A DNA stretch of 64,000 nt. Source: Acidiphilium sp. 37-60-79 (GTDB lineage: Bacteria; Pseudomonadota; Alphaproteobacteria; Acetobacterales; Acetobacteraceae). Shown here one piece after another: positions 16,917-24,678 of this stretch. The translations under genes were made by a program, and so were the position numbers. The stretch lies in the NCBI GenBank assembly GCA_002279355.1, contig NCBV01000004.1, forward strand, positions 1 through 64,000, given 5' to 3'. Under the pieces are notes generated by a model. That model ran no database searches. It had not been told where the DNA came from and saw only the letters and a list, made by a program, of their open reading frames with translations. The first letter of the stretch is position 1. Each line of letters begins with the position of its first letter.

Positions 16917-17746
16917 GCCTCCCTCGCCTGATAGGAAGCGCAATAATCGGTGTCCGAGCAGGCAAACATCCGGCCGCCCCGATCATCAATAACCATTTCA
17001 TCGAGATAGCTATGCTCTGCACCGCACAGCGCGCAGCGATGCGGCGCGCGGATTGGGTTGAATGGCCGGTCCTCAAAATCAAGCGAAACCACATCCGTAT
17101 GCGGTGGCACCGCGTAAATCCGCTTCTCCCGCCCGGCGCCGAATAATTGCAAAGCCGGCATCCTGTGCAGCTTCGGATTGTCAAAAGCAGGGATCGGTGA
17201 GGGCGACATCAGATAACGCCGATTAACCACGACCGGATGATCATAGGATACCGCAACGCGGCCAAACCGCGTGATATCCTCATAGAGTTTAACATGCATC
17301 GGTCCGTAATCAGCCATCGCATGCATGCGCCTGCTGACTGCCCGGCTTGGTTCGAGCCGATAGAGCGGCTCGGGCATCGGCACCTGATACACGATAATCT
17401 GATCATCGCGCAGCGGTATTTCGGGAATCCGATGGCGGGTTTGGATCAGCGTGGCCGCATCAGTGTGGGTGGTGGTGCGCACGCCAGCGGTGCGTGCAAA
17501 AAAACTGCGGATCGAAATCGCGTTCGTGGTATCATCAGCGCCTTGATCAATGACTTTCAAAACATCATCGGCACCGATCAACGACGCGGTGAGCTGAATA
17601 CCCCCGGTGCCCCAGCCATAAGGCAGCGGCATCTCGCGGCTGGCAAAGGGCACCTGATGGCCCGGGATCGCCACCGCCTTCAAAATCGCCCGACGGATCA
17701 TCCGTTTCGTCGTCTCATCGAGATACGCGAAATTATAGCCCTGCAT
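16913..17746 (-). CDS. phnJ: PhnJ, radical-SAM C-P lyase catalytic subunit
   Basis: A 277-residue protein that cleaves the C-P bond of ribose 1-phosphonate 5-phosphate. It opens YNFAYLDETTKRMIRRAILK, followed by REMPLPYGWGTGGIQLTA, a block that carries the catalytic glycine in known PhnJ. The C-terminal iron-sulphur motif is C-x2-C-x21-C-x5-C, from CALC through FACSDTDYC. All these match the family. Start ATG 17746 lies 14 nt inside the end of phnI. An upstream extension reads phnI DNA in another frame and is rejected. Length agrees with E. coli PhnJ (about 281). Confidence 0.97.
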   Translation of the reverse strand: MQGYNFAYLDETTKRMIRRAILKAVAIPGHQVPFASREMPLPYGWGTGGIQLTASLIGADDVLKVIDQGADDTTNAISIRSFFARTAGVRTTTHTDAATLIQTRHRIPEIPLRDDQIIVYQVPMPEPLYRLEPSRAVSRRMHAMADYGPMHVKLYEDITRFGRVAVSYDHPVVVNRRYLMSPSPIPAFDNPKLHRMPALQLFGAGREKRIYAVPPHTDVVSLDFEDRPFNPIRAPHRCALCGAEHSYLDEMVIDDRGGRMFACSDTDYCASYQAREA

Positions 17747-18851
17747 TGTCAGCCTCGTCTGGTGCGGCGCCCTTTGTGGCTTGGGCCTCGCGGCGCATCG
17801 CCCGGATCGTTTCCAGTTCGCTTTGAAAATCGACATGGTGCGGCAGTTTCAAATGTTCAACGAAGCCGGTTGCCTCGATATTGTCGCAATGCGACAGCAC
17901 GAACTCTACATTTTGGGCTGGCGCACTGACATCTTCGCCTAATTCTTCGGCGCGCATCGCACGATCGACCAGCGCCATCGACATCGCGCGCCGGTCGGCA
18001 TGGCCAAAACTCAGGCCATAGCCACGGGTAAATTGCGGTGGTGTTGTCTTCGAGCCGGCGAACTGATTGACCATCTGACATTCCGTGAGAATAATGTCAC
18101 CGATATCGATGGCAAAACCAAGCTCCGGCGGTGTGATTCTCAGCCCGACAGCACCCATGCGCAATTCGCCAACGAAAGGATGGGTATGGCCATAGCCGCG
18201 TTGGGTTGAATAGCCGAGAGCTAACAAGAACCCTTCATCGCCTCGCGCCAAAGCTTGCAAACGCTCATCGCGGCTGGCGGGAAACGCGAGCGGGCTCATG
18301 GTCAAATCGATAGGCTCGTTCAAAGAGGGCACCTCGCCCTCAATCAGTGATTCAGCGCCGAGTAAATCGGTCGCGCGTGGCAGGGTGGCGGCGATGGCAG
18401 GATCAGGGTCAGCCTTGGGGGCATCGGGCTTGATGGCGGCGACCGCCGATATGTCAAACTCCAGCAAACGATGGGTATAGTCCGTCGTCGGGCCAAGCCG
18501 CTGCCCGCCGGGCAAATCCTTGAAAATTGCCGAAATCCGCCGCTGCGTTCGCATGGCGGCGGTATCGACAGGGTCGCTATCGATCAGGCGCGGCAACGTG
18601 GTGCGATAAGCGCGCACCAGAAAGGCCGCCTCAATCAGATCGCCTTGCGCCTGCAAGATCGCCATGGCCGCGAGTTGCGGATCATACAGCGCCCCTTCGG
18701 CCATCACCCGGTCAACCGCGCGGCCGAGTTGTGCTACAATTTGCGCGGCGGCGATGGCCGATAAACGGGTGTCACCGCGCCGTACCCGCGCTAACCACGC
18801 ATGAGCCGCCGCAATCGCGGCCTCGCCCCCCTTGACCGCGACATAAGCCAT
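17733..18851 (-). CDS. phnI: PhnI, C-P lyase nucleosidase subunit
   Basis: A 372-residue protein beginning MAYVAVKGGEAAIAAAHAWL, the conserved PhnI start. Other family blocks are GYSTQRGYGHTHPF, GDIILTECQMVNQF and TRGYGLSFGHADRRAMSMAL. PhnI catalyses phosphonate-ribose formation with PhnG, PhnH and PhnL. It starts 1 nt after the phnH stop and overlaps phnJ by 14 nt. Nothing appears broken. Confidence 0.97.
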   Translation of the reverse strand: MAYVAVKGGEAAIAAAHAWLARVRRGDTRLSAIAAAQIVAQLGRAVDRVMAEGALYDPQLAAMAILQAQGDLIEAAFLVRAYRTTLPRLIDSDPVDTAAMRTQRRISAIFKDLPGGQRLGPTTDYTHRLLEFDISAVAAIKPDAPKADPDPAIAATLPRATDLLGAESLIEGEVPSLNEPIDLTMSPLAFPASRDERLQALARGDEGFLLALGYSTQRGYGHTHPFVGELRMGAVGLRITPPELGFAIDIGDIILTECQMVNQFAGSKTTPPQFTRGYGLSFGHADRRAMSMALVDRAMRAEELGEDVSAPAQNVEFVLSHCDNIEATGFVEHLKLPHHVDFQSELETIRAMRREAQATKGAAPDEADNAGL

Positions 18852-18852
18852 G

Positions 18853-19413
18853 TTAGATCGCCTCCATCATGACGCTGCGCGGCATGGCCAGCAGCGAGCG
18901 ACCCGCACAGAGAATAACATCAATGCCGCATGGGGCACGATCATGCTGATCGCGCCATTGCCGAATGAAATCAGTCGTTAGCGGAAGCGAGATCGTTATC
19001 GATCCGGCAATGCCCGGCCCGCTCAAGCGAACCCGGATACCCGTGTCGAGCGCTGGAACGTCGAGCAGCAATGTCGCCCCGCGCTCAGGCTCTTCATCCG
19101 TGCCGCCGGAAAAATTTGTTATTGCAATGGGCGCGCGGGCGACGATAAAATCAGCGCGAGAGGGCGGCGCGAGGCCTGCCCCGGTGTGAAAAACCAGCCA
19201 ATTGGCCGCATCATCGGGCAGGGCAACCAAAACCGTGGCATCGGTTAATGCGAGCAAGCAGCATGCGGCGGCGACCGATAGCGATGGCGGCGGGTCAAGC
19301 GCCTCGTCGAGCGTGCGGGTCCGTCCCGGGTGGCTCATCGCGTCCAGAATCGCCCGAAAGCAACGCTGGGACGCATGAATATCGTTAAAGCCGGGGCTTA
19401 ATTCGTCGCTCAT
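18853..19413 (-). CDS. phnH: PhnH, C-P lyase core subunit
   Basis: A 186-residue core-complex subunit. Family features include the early FRAILDAMSHPGRTRTL block, the middle LLLDVPALDTGIRVRLSGPGI and the ending SLPLTTDFIRQWRDQ then ILCAGRSLLAMPRS. PhnH dimerises and bridges PhnG, PhnI and PhnJ. The start overlaps the phnG stop by 4 nt. No anomaly is seen. Confidence 0.95.
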   Translation of the reverse strand: MSDELSPGFNDIHASQRCFRAILDAMSHPGRTRTLDEALDPPPSLSVAAACCLLALTDATVLVALPDDAANWLVFHTGAGLAPPSRADFIVARAPIAITNFSGGTDEEPERGATLLLDVPALDTGIRVRLSGPGIAGSITISLPLTTDFIRQWRDQHDRAPCGIDVILCAGRSLLAMPRSVMMEAI

Positions 19414-19871
19414 GAGCGCATCGACGCCAAGGTGAAAAACTTGACTTCGGTGGCTTGTGCCTGTGCCTCAATCGCCGCACGGCGAGCCGCGATCTCAGCG
19501 GCCAGCGGAGCGACCACCGCGTCAATCAGCCGGTCCTGCAGCACAGGGTTCTGCAAGGCAGCGTCGATCCGGGCCACCAATTCCGCATGCACAAGGTCGC
19601 GCCCGGTTGCATAACCATGACCAATCCGCCCGGTCACATCGCGGATCGTGCAGCGCGCGATCGTTATTTCGCCGACATTGAACGCCGCGCCGCTGCCGCC
19701 CATCCGGGCACGGATCATCGCCATTCCGGTTTCCGGCCCGCGCAAGCGGGTGAAATCCGGCAATGCGGGCGCGTCAGTGAGACAATGGGCGATCCGATCC
19801 GCATCAGCACGCGCCAAGATACCGAGCCAAGTCGGTCGTGCGCGCAAATCGGTAGCGGGATCAAGTAACAT
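19410..19871 (-). CDS. phnG: PhnG, C-P lyase core subunit
   Basis: A 153-residue protein with the PhnG blocks RPTWLGILARAD, RGPETGMAMIRARMGG, FNVGEITIARCTI and RIGHGYATGRDL. It is the first of the phnGHIJKLM run. Its ATG has no recognisable Shine-Dalgarno. Instead an 18-bp sequence resembling a PhnF operator abuts the start codon, and a TATAGA hexamer lies within it, so a leaderless or separately regulated transcript is possible. The stop of the upstream acetyltransferase gene is only 18 nt away, so it may also be read through from the upstream promoter. Confidence 0.95.
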   Translation of the reverse strand: MLLDPATDLRARPTWLGILARADADRIAHCLTDAPALPDFTRLRGPETGMAMIRARMGGSGAAFNVGEITIARCTIRDVTGRIGHGYATGRDLVHAELVARIDAALQNPVLQDRLIDAVVAPLAAEIAARRAAIEAQAQATEVKFFTLASMRS

Positions 19872-19906
19872 ATCTAGATGTCTATACCACTAAACGCCGA
19901 GGTCAA
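19872..19906 (-). promoter_or_regulatory. PhnF-like operator and possible internal promoter at phnG
   Basis: Read on the minus strand, 19889-19872 contains TGGTATAGAC followed by ATCTAGAT. The first ten bases match the mycobacterial PhnF operator TGGTATAGACCA as I recall it. Nine bases (AGATGTCTA on plus) recur at the MFS promoter. TATAGA could be a -10 element with TTGACC (19906-19901) as -35, though the 14-nt spacing is short. The site overlaps the 3' end of the acetyltransferase gene and touches the phnG start. Confidence 0.5.
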
Positions 19907-20603
19907 GTGTGCCTGGATGCAGTTCAGGATCATATTTCGCGCAAAATGCCTCAATCGGTAGGGCGCGAAAATCGTCCAGGGCCGCCCGCAACGCGACTGC
20001 GCTCCAGTTCCACCAAGCAATCCGCAGCAACGCAGCGCGCGTGGGCGAATCGAACCGATAGCGCAAAACCCGCGCCGGCACGCCGATCACGATTGCAAAC
20101 TCATCCACATCATGCGTCACCACCGCGCCAGCGCCGATCACAGCACCGGTTCCAATCTGCACGCCAGGCAGAATAATTGCGCCATGCCCCACCCACACAT
20201 CGTGCCCGAGCGTGACCGCGTGGCTGCGGCGCCATTCAAAAAAGGCGGGTTCATCGTCCCCGAAGCCATATTTACTGGCCCGATAGGTGAAATGATGCAG
20301 CGCCGCTCGCTCAAGCGGATGATTGCCGGGATTAATCCGCGTCATCGCGGCGATCGAGCAAAATTTGCCAATCCTCGCATATATAATTTCTGAATCGTTG
20401 CCGACATAGGTATAGTCGCCAAATCGGCAGTCCGAAACCCGACAGCGCGGGCCAATTTCGCAAAAGGCACCAAGGCTCACCTCATGCAGCGATGCGCTCG
20501 GATCGACATGCGCATCGCGCCTCAACTGGCCACCGCGACTGCCTGGATCGATGAAAGCAGCGGGGGCGACCGACGGGCCGCCCCCAGAGGACTCAACGCT
20601 CAC
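19890..20603 (-). CDS. Hexapeptide-repeat acetyltransferase of phosphonate operons
   Basis: A 237-residue left-handed beta-helix transferase. Hexapeptide-type repeats run through LGAFCEIGPRCRVSDCRFG, YVGNDSEIIYARIGKFCSIA and VWVGHGAIILPGVQIGTGAV. The central SRYLHHFTYR-type block is present as LHHFTYRASKYGFG. Close relatives are regularly encoded in C-P lyase operons (the 'phn_thr-fam' group). It may acylate an aminophosphonate, doing what the GNAT enzyme PhnO does in E. coli; this is inference. The start overlaps the MFS stop by 4 nt, and phnG follows after 18 nt. Confidence 0.85.
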   Translation of the reverse strand: MSVESSGGGPSVAPAAFIDPGSRGGQLRRDAHVDPSASLHEVSLGAFCEIGPRCRVSDCRFGDYTYVGNDSEIIYARIGKFCSIAAMTRINPGNHPLERAALHHFTYRASKYGFGDDEPAFFEWRRSHAVTLGHDVWVGHGAIILPGVQIGTGAVIGAGAVVTHDVDEFAIVIGVPARVLRYRFDSPTRAALLRIAWWNWSAVALRAALDDFRALPIEAFCAKYDPELHPGTLDLGV

Positions 20604-21973
20604 TGACCCGCCACCGCAACAGTATCGGCCATATCGTCATCATTCAACGCTTCGAGCGATTTGCCAGCCGTCTCCGGCACCAGCAGATACGTTGCCCCCG
20701 CCCCCAGCAGCGCCACGCCAGCCAGTAGCGCAATCACGCCAACCTCGCCGATTGAGGTAAATAGCAGTGGAAACAGGAACGCGCTGATCGAGGCTCCGAT
20801 CCGCCCGCCAACCACCGTGATGCTTTGACCCACCGTGCGGATGCGCGTTGGGCTGAGTTCAACGCCCAGAATGCCCGCGCCGCTGACGATTGACGGGCCG
20901 TTAATCGCCACCGTGTAGAGCCCAAACACGAACAGGCCGAGCAAAGGCAGCGCCGCCAAATTTTGCTTCAGCACCGCGAACAACAGCAGCATCGCCGCTG
21001 CGCCGACAAAGCCCCAAACTTGGATTGGCTTGCGGCCAAATCGGTCAAGTCCGAAATTAGCGAAAGCAAAGGCGCTCGGCAGGCTGAATATGATCGACAT
21101 CAGCAAGCTAAATTCAACAGGGCCAAGACCCAGGCTTTTCGCAATCAGCGACGGGCCAAATAAAATGCCCGAATACACAACGATATCAAATAACAGCCAC
21201 AACAGCGCCGCTGAGAAAATCATCCGCGCATGGGCCGCAAAAACGGCGCCAAACGGGCGCGCATCCGCTGCCGGATGAGCCACATTTTGACCACTGATCG
21301 TGTGAATTACCTTAACCGCTTCACCAGGCTCGTCCGCGAGCCGGGCCAGGAACCGCGCCGTTTCCGGCATGGTCCGCCGCAGATAAAGCACCGCAAATGC
21401 CGGGATCGCACCCGCCGCTAACACCAGGCGCCATTGCAGATCGGCCGAAACGCCAAGCCCGGCCAAGGCAAAATTCAGCAACGCCGCGCCAAGCGCGCCC
21501 AACGGCCACATCAAGCCAAACCCAAGACCGATGATTTTTCCCCGATCCGCACGGTTCGCATGCTCAGCCATGATGGTGGGCGACAGCACATAATCAGCAC
21601 CGATGCCAATGCCGAGCACAAAGCGAATGGCAATCAACCATTCGAGATTGGGCGCAAAAGCTTGGGCAATCGCCATAACGCCCATCAACAGCACATCCAA
21701 ACCATAGAAGCGTTTGCGCCCGCGCTGGCCAAGCACGCCAAAAATCAAAGCACCCAAAGCCGCGCCAACCAGGGCCGAACCCGCCAACAAGCCCGCCTCG
21801 ATACCGCCGATTTTCGCAATCCCAAAGGACGCCAAAACCAACGGCAAAACAATTCCAATCGATGACAAGTCAAACCCGTCACAAAACACGCCAAGACCCG
21901 TGGTGATCAAAGCGCGCCAGTGAAAGCGTTTGAGCTTCTGCTCATCCATTACGGCAAAACTACCTGTCGCCAT
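20600..21973 (-). CDS. MFS transporter, candidate phosphonate/organophosphate carrier
   Basis: A 457-residue major-facilitator protein with about twelve hydrophobic segments, a GRKR-type loop after helix 2-3 (GQRGRKRFYGLDVL) and the central FGRKPIQVWGF loop. The lines RGKIIGLGFGLMWPLGALGA and LSPTRIRTVGQSITVVGGRIGA resemble the phosphate:H+ symporter/metabolite symporter branch. ATG 21973 is preferred to TTG 21988 because GGAGGG lies eight bases upstream. It heads the C-P lyase operon and no phnCDE importer is present, so it probably brings in a phosphonate or ester; the substrate is not shown by sequence. Confidence 0.85.
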   Translation of the reverse strand: MATGSFAVMDEQKLKRFHWRALITTGLGVFCDGFDLSSIGIVLPLVLASFGIAKIGGIEAGLLAGSALVGAALGALIFGVLGQRGRKRFYGLDVLLMGVMAIAQAFAPNLEWLIAIRFVLGIGIGADYVLSPTIMAEHANRADRGKIIGLGFGLMWPLGALGAALLNFALAGLGVSADLQWRLVLAAGAIPAFAVLYLRRTMPETARFLARLADEPGEAVKVIHTISGQNVAHPAADARPFGAVFAAHARMIFSAALLWLLFDIVVYSGILFGPSLIAKSLGLGPVEFSLLMSIIFSLPSAFAFANFGLDRFGRKPIQVWGFVGAAAMLLLFAVLKQNLAALPLLGLFVFGLYTVAINGPSIVSGAGILGVELSPTRIRTVGQSITVVGGRIGASISAFLFPLLFTSIGEVGVIALLAGVALLGAGATYLLVPETAGKSLEALNDDDMADTVAVAGQ

Positions 21974-22003
21974 CTCCGTGCCCTCCAAAAAATTGAGACT
22001 ACG

Positions 22004-22041
22004 AGATGTCTAGACGACTGACCGGGTCACTATGATGACAG
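22004..22041 (-). promoter_or_regulatory. PhnF-like operator upstream of the C-P lyase operon
   Basis: AGATGTCTA at 22004-22012 is identical to part of the site before phnG and forms the 8-bp palindrome GTCTAGAC at 22008-22015. It lies about 31-42 bp before the MFS start codon, where a repressor could block transcription. A CTGTCAT half Pho-box is seen on the minus strand at 22041-22035, but the second half does not match well. PhnF control is likely; PhoB control is only possible. Confidence 0.5.
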
Positions 22042-22108
22042 GGTTATGATTAATTTATGAAAACCACTATTGGTCCAATTCAAATTTAATCAGATCAAAA
22101 TTTTCTAT

Positions 22109-22153
22109 CGATTTTGCACGACCATGAAAATCGTGAATGATCACAAAATGTGA
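22109..22153. terminator. Inverted repeats after phnX
   Basis: CGATTTT (22109-22115) and AAAATCG (22127-22133) can pair around an 11-nt loop, and TCACAAAATGTGA (22141-22153) is a 5+3+5 palindrome. Both lie in the gap between the phnX stop and the next operon. They could form a weak terminator for the aminoethylphosphonate operon or act as protein sites; neither is strong. The gap 21974-22178 is notably AT-rich, as expected for a promoter region. Confidence 0.3.
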
Positions 22154-22178
22154 CGAATGAGGCGGGGTCAAACGCCGG

Positions 22179-23000
22179 TTACGGTCGTGCCCCGGTTGCG
22201 AGCTGGGCGTCCAAAATCTGGATCGCGGCAGGCAGATCGGCGATTGTATTGATCACCAAATGCGCCCCCGCCGCACTTAATGCCGCATCAGCTTTGTGAC
22301 GGCGCGAAGCCGCCTCATCGGGCGCGAGGGCTTCCCAGGCGTCGCGTGCAAGGCCAATCTCATTGCCACTATCGGTAATACCGATGCTCCACATGCCCGC
22401 ATTAACCCCTTCGGCGATGCCCACCGGCGTGTCATCCACCTTGACGCAAAAGCGCGCCGCCGCCGCGCCAAGCGTAGTGGCCACATGCCAAGCGATATCC
22501 GGAAACGGACGGCTGCGGGCAACCTCATCGCTCGCGGTAATCGCATCCGGAATGAACCCAGCCTTGGCGGCAGCGCTCGCAACGATATCGATCATCGAGC
22601 GATCATAACCGGAATTGCTGCCAATCCGAATGCCGCCAGCGCGCAACGCCGCAATCGCGGGCAGCAGGCCGGGGATCAGATCGGCATGGTCGGCAAGCCC
22701 ATCGCGTTGCACCACGCGGAATCGCTCAAACAAGCGATCAAGGGCCGCGTCATCGGGCGGCGTGCCGTGACGGCGGGTCCATTGCGCGGCAATATCCGGC
22801 AAGGCCAGCAGTTCGCGCAGATGCGCCCGCTTCTCAAGCCCCATCGGCCCGCGCGCGGCGGCTTCACCGATCATAATGCCTGCCTCGCTCAGCGTGGTGA
22901 TGAACGCAGAAACCGGCGCACGGCAGCCAAAATCGACAATCGTGCCCGCCCAATCGAGGATGACGCAGGTGATCCGGTCACGCGCTGTGGTGCGATTCAT
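22179..23000 (-). CDS. phnX: PhnX, phosphonoacetaldehyde hydrolase
   Basis: A 273-residue HAD-superfamily enzyme that splits phosphonoacetaldehyde to acetaldehyde and phosphate. The nucleophile Asp is D16 in VILDWAGTIVDFGCRAP, and the Schiff-base lysine is K57 in PMGLEKRAHL, both aligning with Bacillus PhnX. SNSGYDRSM and KVDDTPVGIAEG are the other HAD motifs. The start overlaps the permease stop by 4 nt. It is the last gene of the transporter operon. Its substrate is normally made by the transaminase PhnW, which is not in this window. Confidence 0.95.
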   Translation of the reverse strand: MNRTTARDRITCVILDWAGTIVDFGCRAPVSAFITTLSEAGIMIGEAAARGPMGLEKRAHLRELLALPDIAAQWTRRHGTPPDDAALDRLFERFRVVQRDGLADHADLIPGLLPAIAALRAGGIRIGSNSGYDRSMIDIVASAAAKAGFIPDAITASDEVARSRPFPDIAWHVATTLGAAAARFCVKVDDTPVGIAEGVNAGMWSIGITDSGNEIGLARDAWEALAPDEAASRRHKADAALSAAGAHLVINTIADLPAAIQILDAQLATGARP

Positions 23001-23800
23001 GGGCGCAAAATCCTCGGCTTTTGGCGATTGAGAAGCAGCAGCACCAGAAAGGTGCAGGCGAGTAGTGCCACGCCGAGCGCGGCACCGGCGTAAATATCAC
23101 CGCGATCGGTCAAGGCGAACACCTGCACCGGCGCGGTAACCCATTGCGGCGGGTAGAGCATGATGGTCGCCCCCAACTCGCCCATCGATAGCGCAAAGCC
23201 GAGCGCAAAGGCTGCTAGCAAATACGGCGCCAGGAGCGGCAAGGTAATGCTGCGCAAAGCCAGCCACTGTGAGGCGCCGAGCGAACCCGCCACGTCTTCT
23301 AACTCGGCCGGAAGTGTCTCGATCCCCGCCCGGGTATTGGCATAGGCATAAGCGGTAATCAGCACGACATGCGCCATCACCACGAGCGCTACCGTGCCGT
23401 TCAACAGGATCGGTGGTTGGCTGAATGTTATCAACAGCGCGAGCCCGATCGAGGCCGAAGGCAGAGCGATTGGCAGAAAATACAGCGCATCAAGCCCCCG
23501 GCGGAACCCGGCAGGCAGGTCGCGGGCGGCCAGCGCCCCGCCGCCGCCGAGCAGCACGGCGATCAATGAGGCGGCGAGCCCGGTCGCTATGCTATGCCAG
23601 AGTGACGCGCCTTGGTCCCCGCCAAGGAGCGCGCGCACATGGCGCAGGGTGAGAATTGTCGGCAGCACCCCGTTCCACTGGCCCGTCACCGCCGCGAGTA
23701 AAAGAATAGCAAGCGGAAGGCCAAAGATGAGGCCGAACAAGCCAAGCGCCGCAAGGCGTGCCACTTGGCGTGTGCAGGGTCGATAAACCAGCATGCTCAT
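22997..23800 (-). CDS. phnV: 2-aminoethylphosphonate ABC transporter permease 2 (PhnV-type)
   Basis: A 267-residue inner-membrane permease with about six hydrophobic helices. The coupling-loop motif ELEDVAGSLGASQWLALRSI is the EAA-type loop that contacts the ATPase. It pairs with the preceding permease to form the channel. It overlaps both neighbours by 4 nt, so stoichiometric translation is likely. Assignment to the aminoethylphosphonate system rests mainly on operon context with phnX. Confidence 0.87.
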   Translation of the reverse strand: MSMLVYRPCTRQVARLAALGLFGLIFGLPLAILLLAAVTGQWNGVLPTILTLRHVRALLGGDQGASLWHSIATGLAASLIAVLLGGGGALAARDLPAGFRRGLDALYFLPIALPSASIGLALLITFSQPPILLNGTVALVVMAHVVLITAYAYANTRAGIETLPAELEDVAGSLGASQWLALRSITLPLLAPYLLAAFALGFALSMGELGATIMLYPPQWVTAPVQVFALTDRGDIYAGAALGVALLACTFLVLLLLNRQKPRILRP

Positions 23801-24678
23801 CGGGCAAGCCCCGCACTCAGGCCCGTCAAGCTGGTCCGATACAAGGCAAACAAGCCGAATGAAAGCATCGCATTGCCGAGCGCGATCACGCTGGCCCCTG
23901 AATAGTCAAATTGCTGAACCGCCTCGCTATAGATCAAAACCGGCAGCGTAATAACGTTCTTGGCGCCCATCACCAGCATAATGCCAAATTCATTGATCGT
24001 GAGCAGAAGGCATAGGCTACCGCCAGCCAGCAAAGCGGGCAGCAAAGCGGGCAGCACAATGCGGCGCAGCACGCCCCATGGCTTTTCGCCCAAGCTGCTC
24101 GCCATCTCGATCTGGGCCGGGTCGAGCGATTGAAACCCCGCCAGCAGCGGGCGCAACACGAACGGCGTGTAAAAAGTAACTTCTGCTAACACCACGCCCC
24201 AAAACCCATATAAAAAACTCGCGGCATGAGGATCGGCGCCGAACAACCGAGCGAATAGTGCGGTTACCAAACCGGCATTGCCATAGAGAAATGTGAGCGA
24301 CAGGGCGATCAGAAAAGACGGGAACGCCAGATATGTATCAACCACGCGGCCCAACACCTGCACGCCACGAAACGGCGCTAAATTGAACAGCACCGCGAGC
24401 GCCAAACCGAGCAGCAGGCATAATATCGTGGCGGTCGCCGCAATTTCGAACGTATGCAGCAAGGCGCGCAAAAAAAGCGGACTGCCCAACATGCGCGTGG
24501 CTGGGCCAAGGCTGAACTCTCCCGCCGCACCCTTGAACGCCGCGGCGGCCATATGGGCGAGCGGATAAAGCAGCAAGACACTGAGCACGCACACCGGCAA
24601 CGCCAGTCGCAGCACTCGGTTGAGTATTGATGATCGCGGCACGCCACGCACGATCGGCGTGATCAGCAAACGGTTCAT
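23797..24678 (-). CDS. phnU: 2-aminoethylphosphonate ABC transporter permease 1 (PhnU-type)
   Basis: A 293-residue permease with about six transmembrane helices. The EAA-type loop reads IEMASSLGEKPWGVLRRIVLP. The sequence LTINEFGIMLVMGAKNVITLP, in the last third, is typical for the phosphonate branch of iron/thiamine-like permeases. Start ATG overlaps the ATPase stop by 4 nt. With PhnS, PhnT and PhnV it makes a complete importer. Confidence 0.87.
   Translation of the reverse strand: MNRLLITPIVRGVPRSSILNRVLRLALPVCVLSVLLLYPLAHMAAAAFKGAAGEFSLGPATRMLGSPLFLRALLHTFEIAATATILCLLLGLALAVLFNLAPFRGVQVLGRVVDTYLAFPSFLIALSLTFLYGNAGLVTALFARLFGADPHAASFLYGFWGVVLAEVTFYTPFVLRPLLAGFQSLDPAQIEMASSLGEKPWGVLRRIVLPALLPALLAGGSLCLLLTINEFGIMLVMGAKNVITLPVLIYSEAVQQFDYSGASVIALGNAMLSFGLFALYRTSLTGLSAGLAR

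Noticed and set aside
22024-22041. Complete Pho box before the C-P lyase operon
   Set aside because: Only one CTGTCAT half matches on the minus strand; the second half diverges. PhoB control is therefore not claimed.
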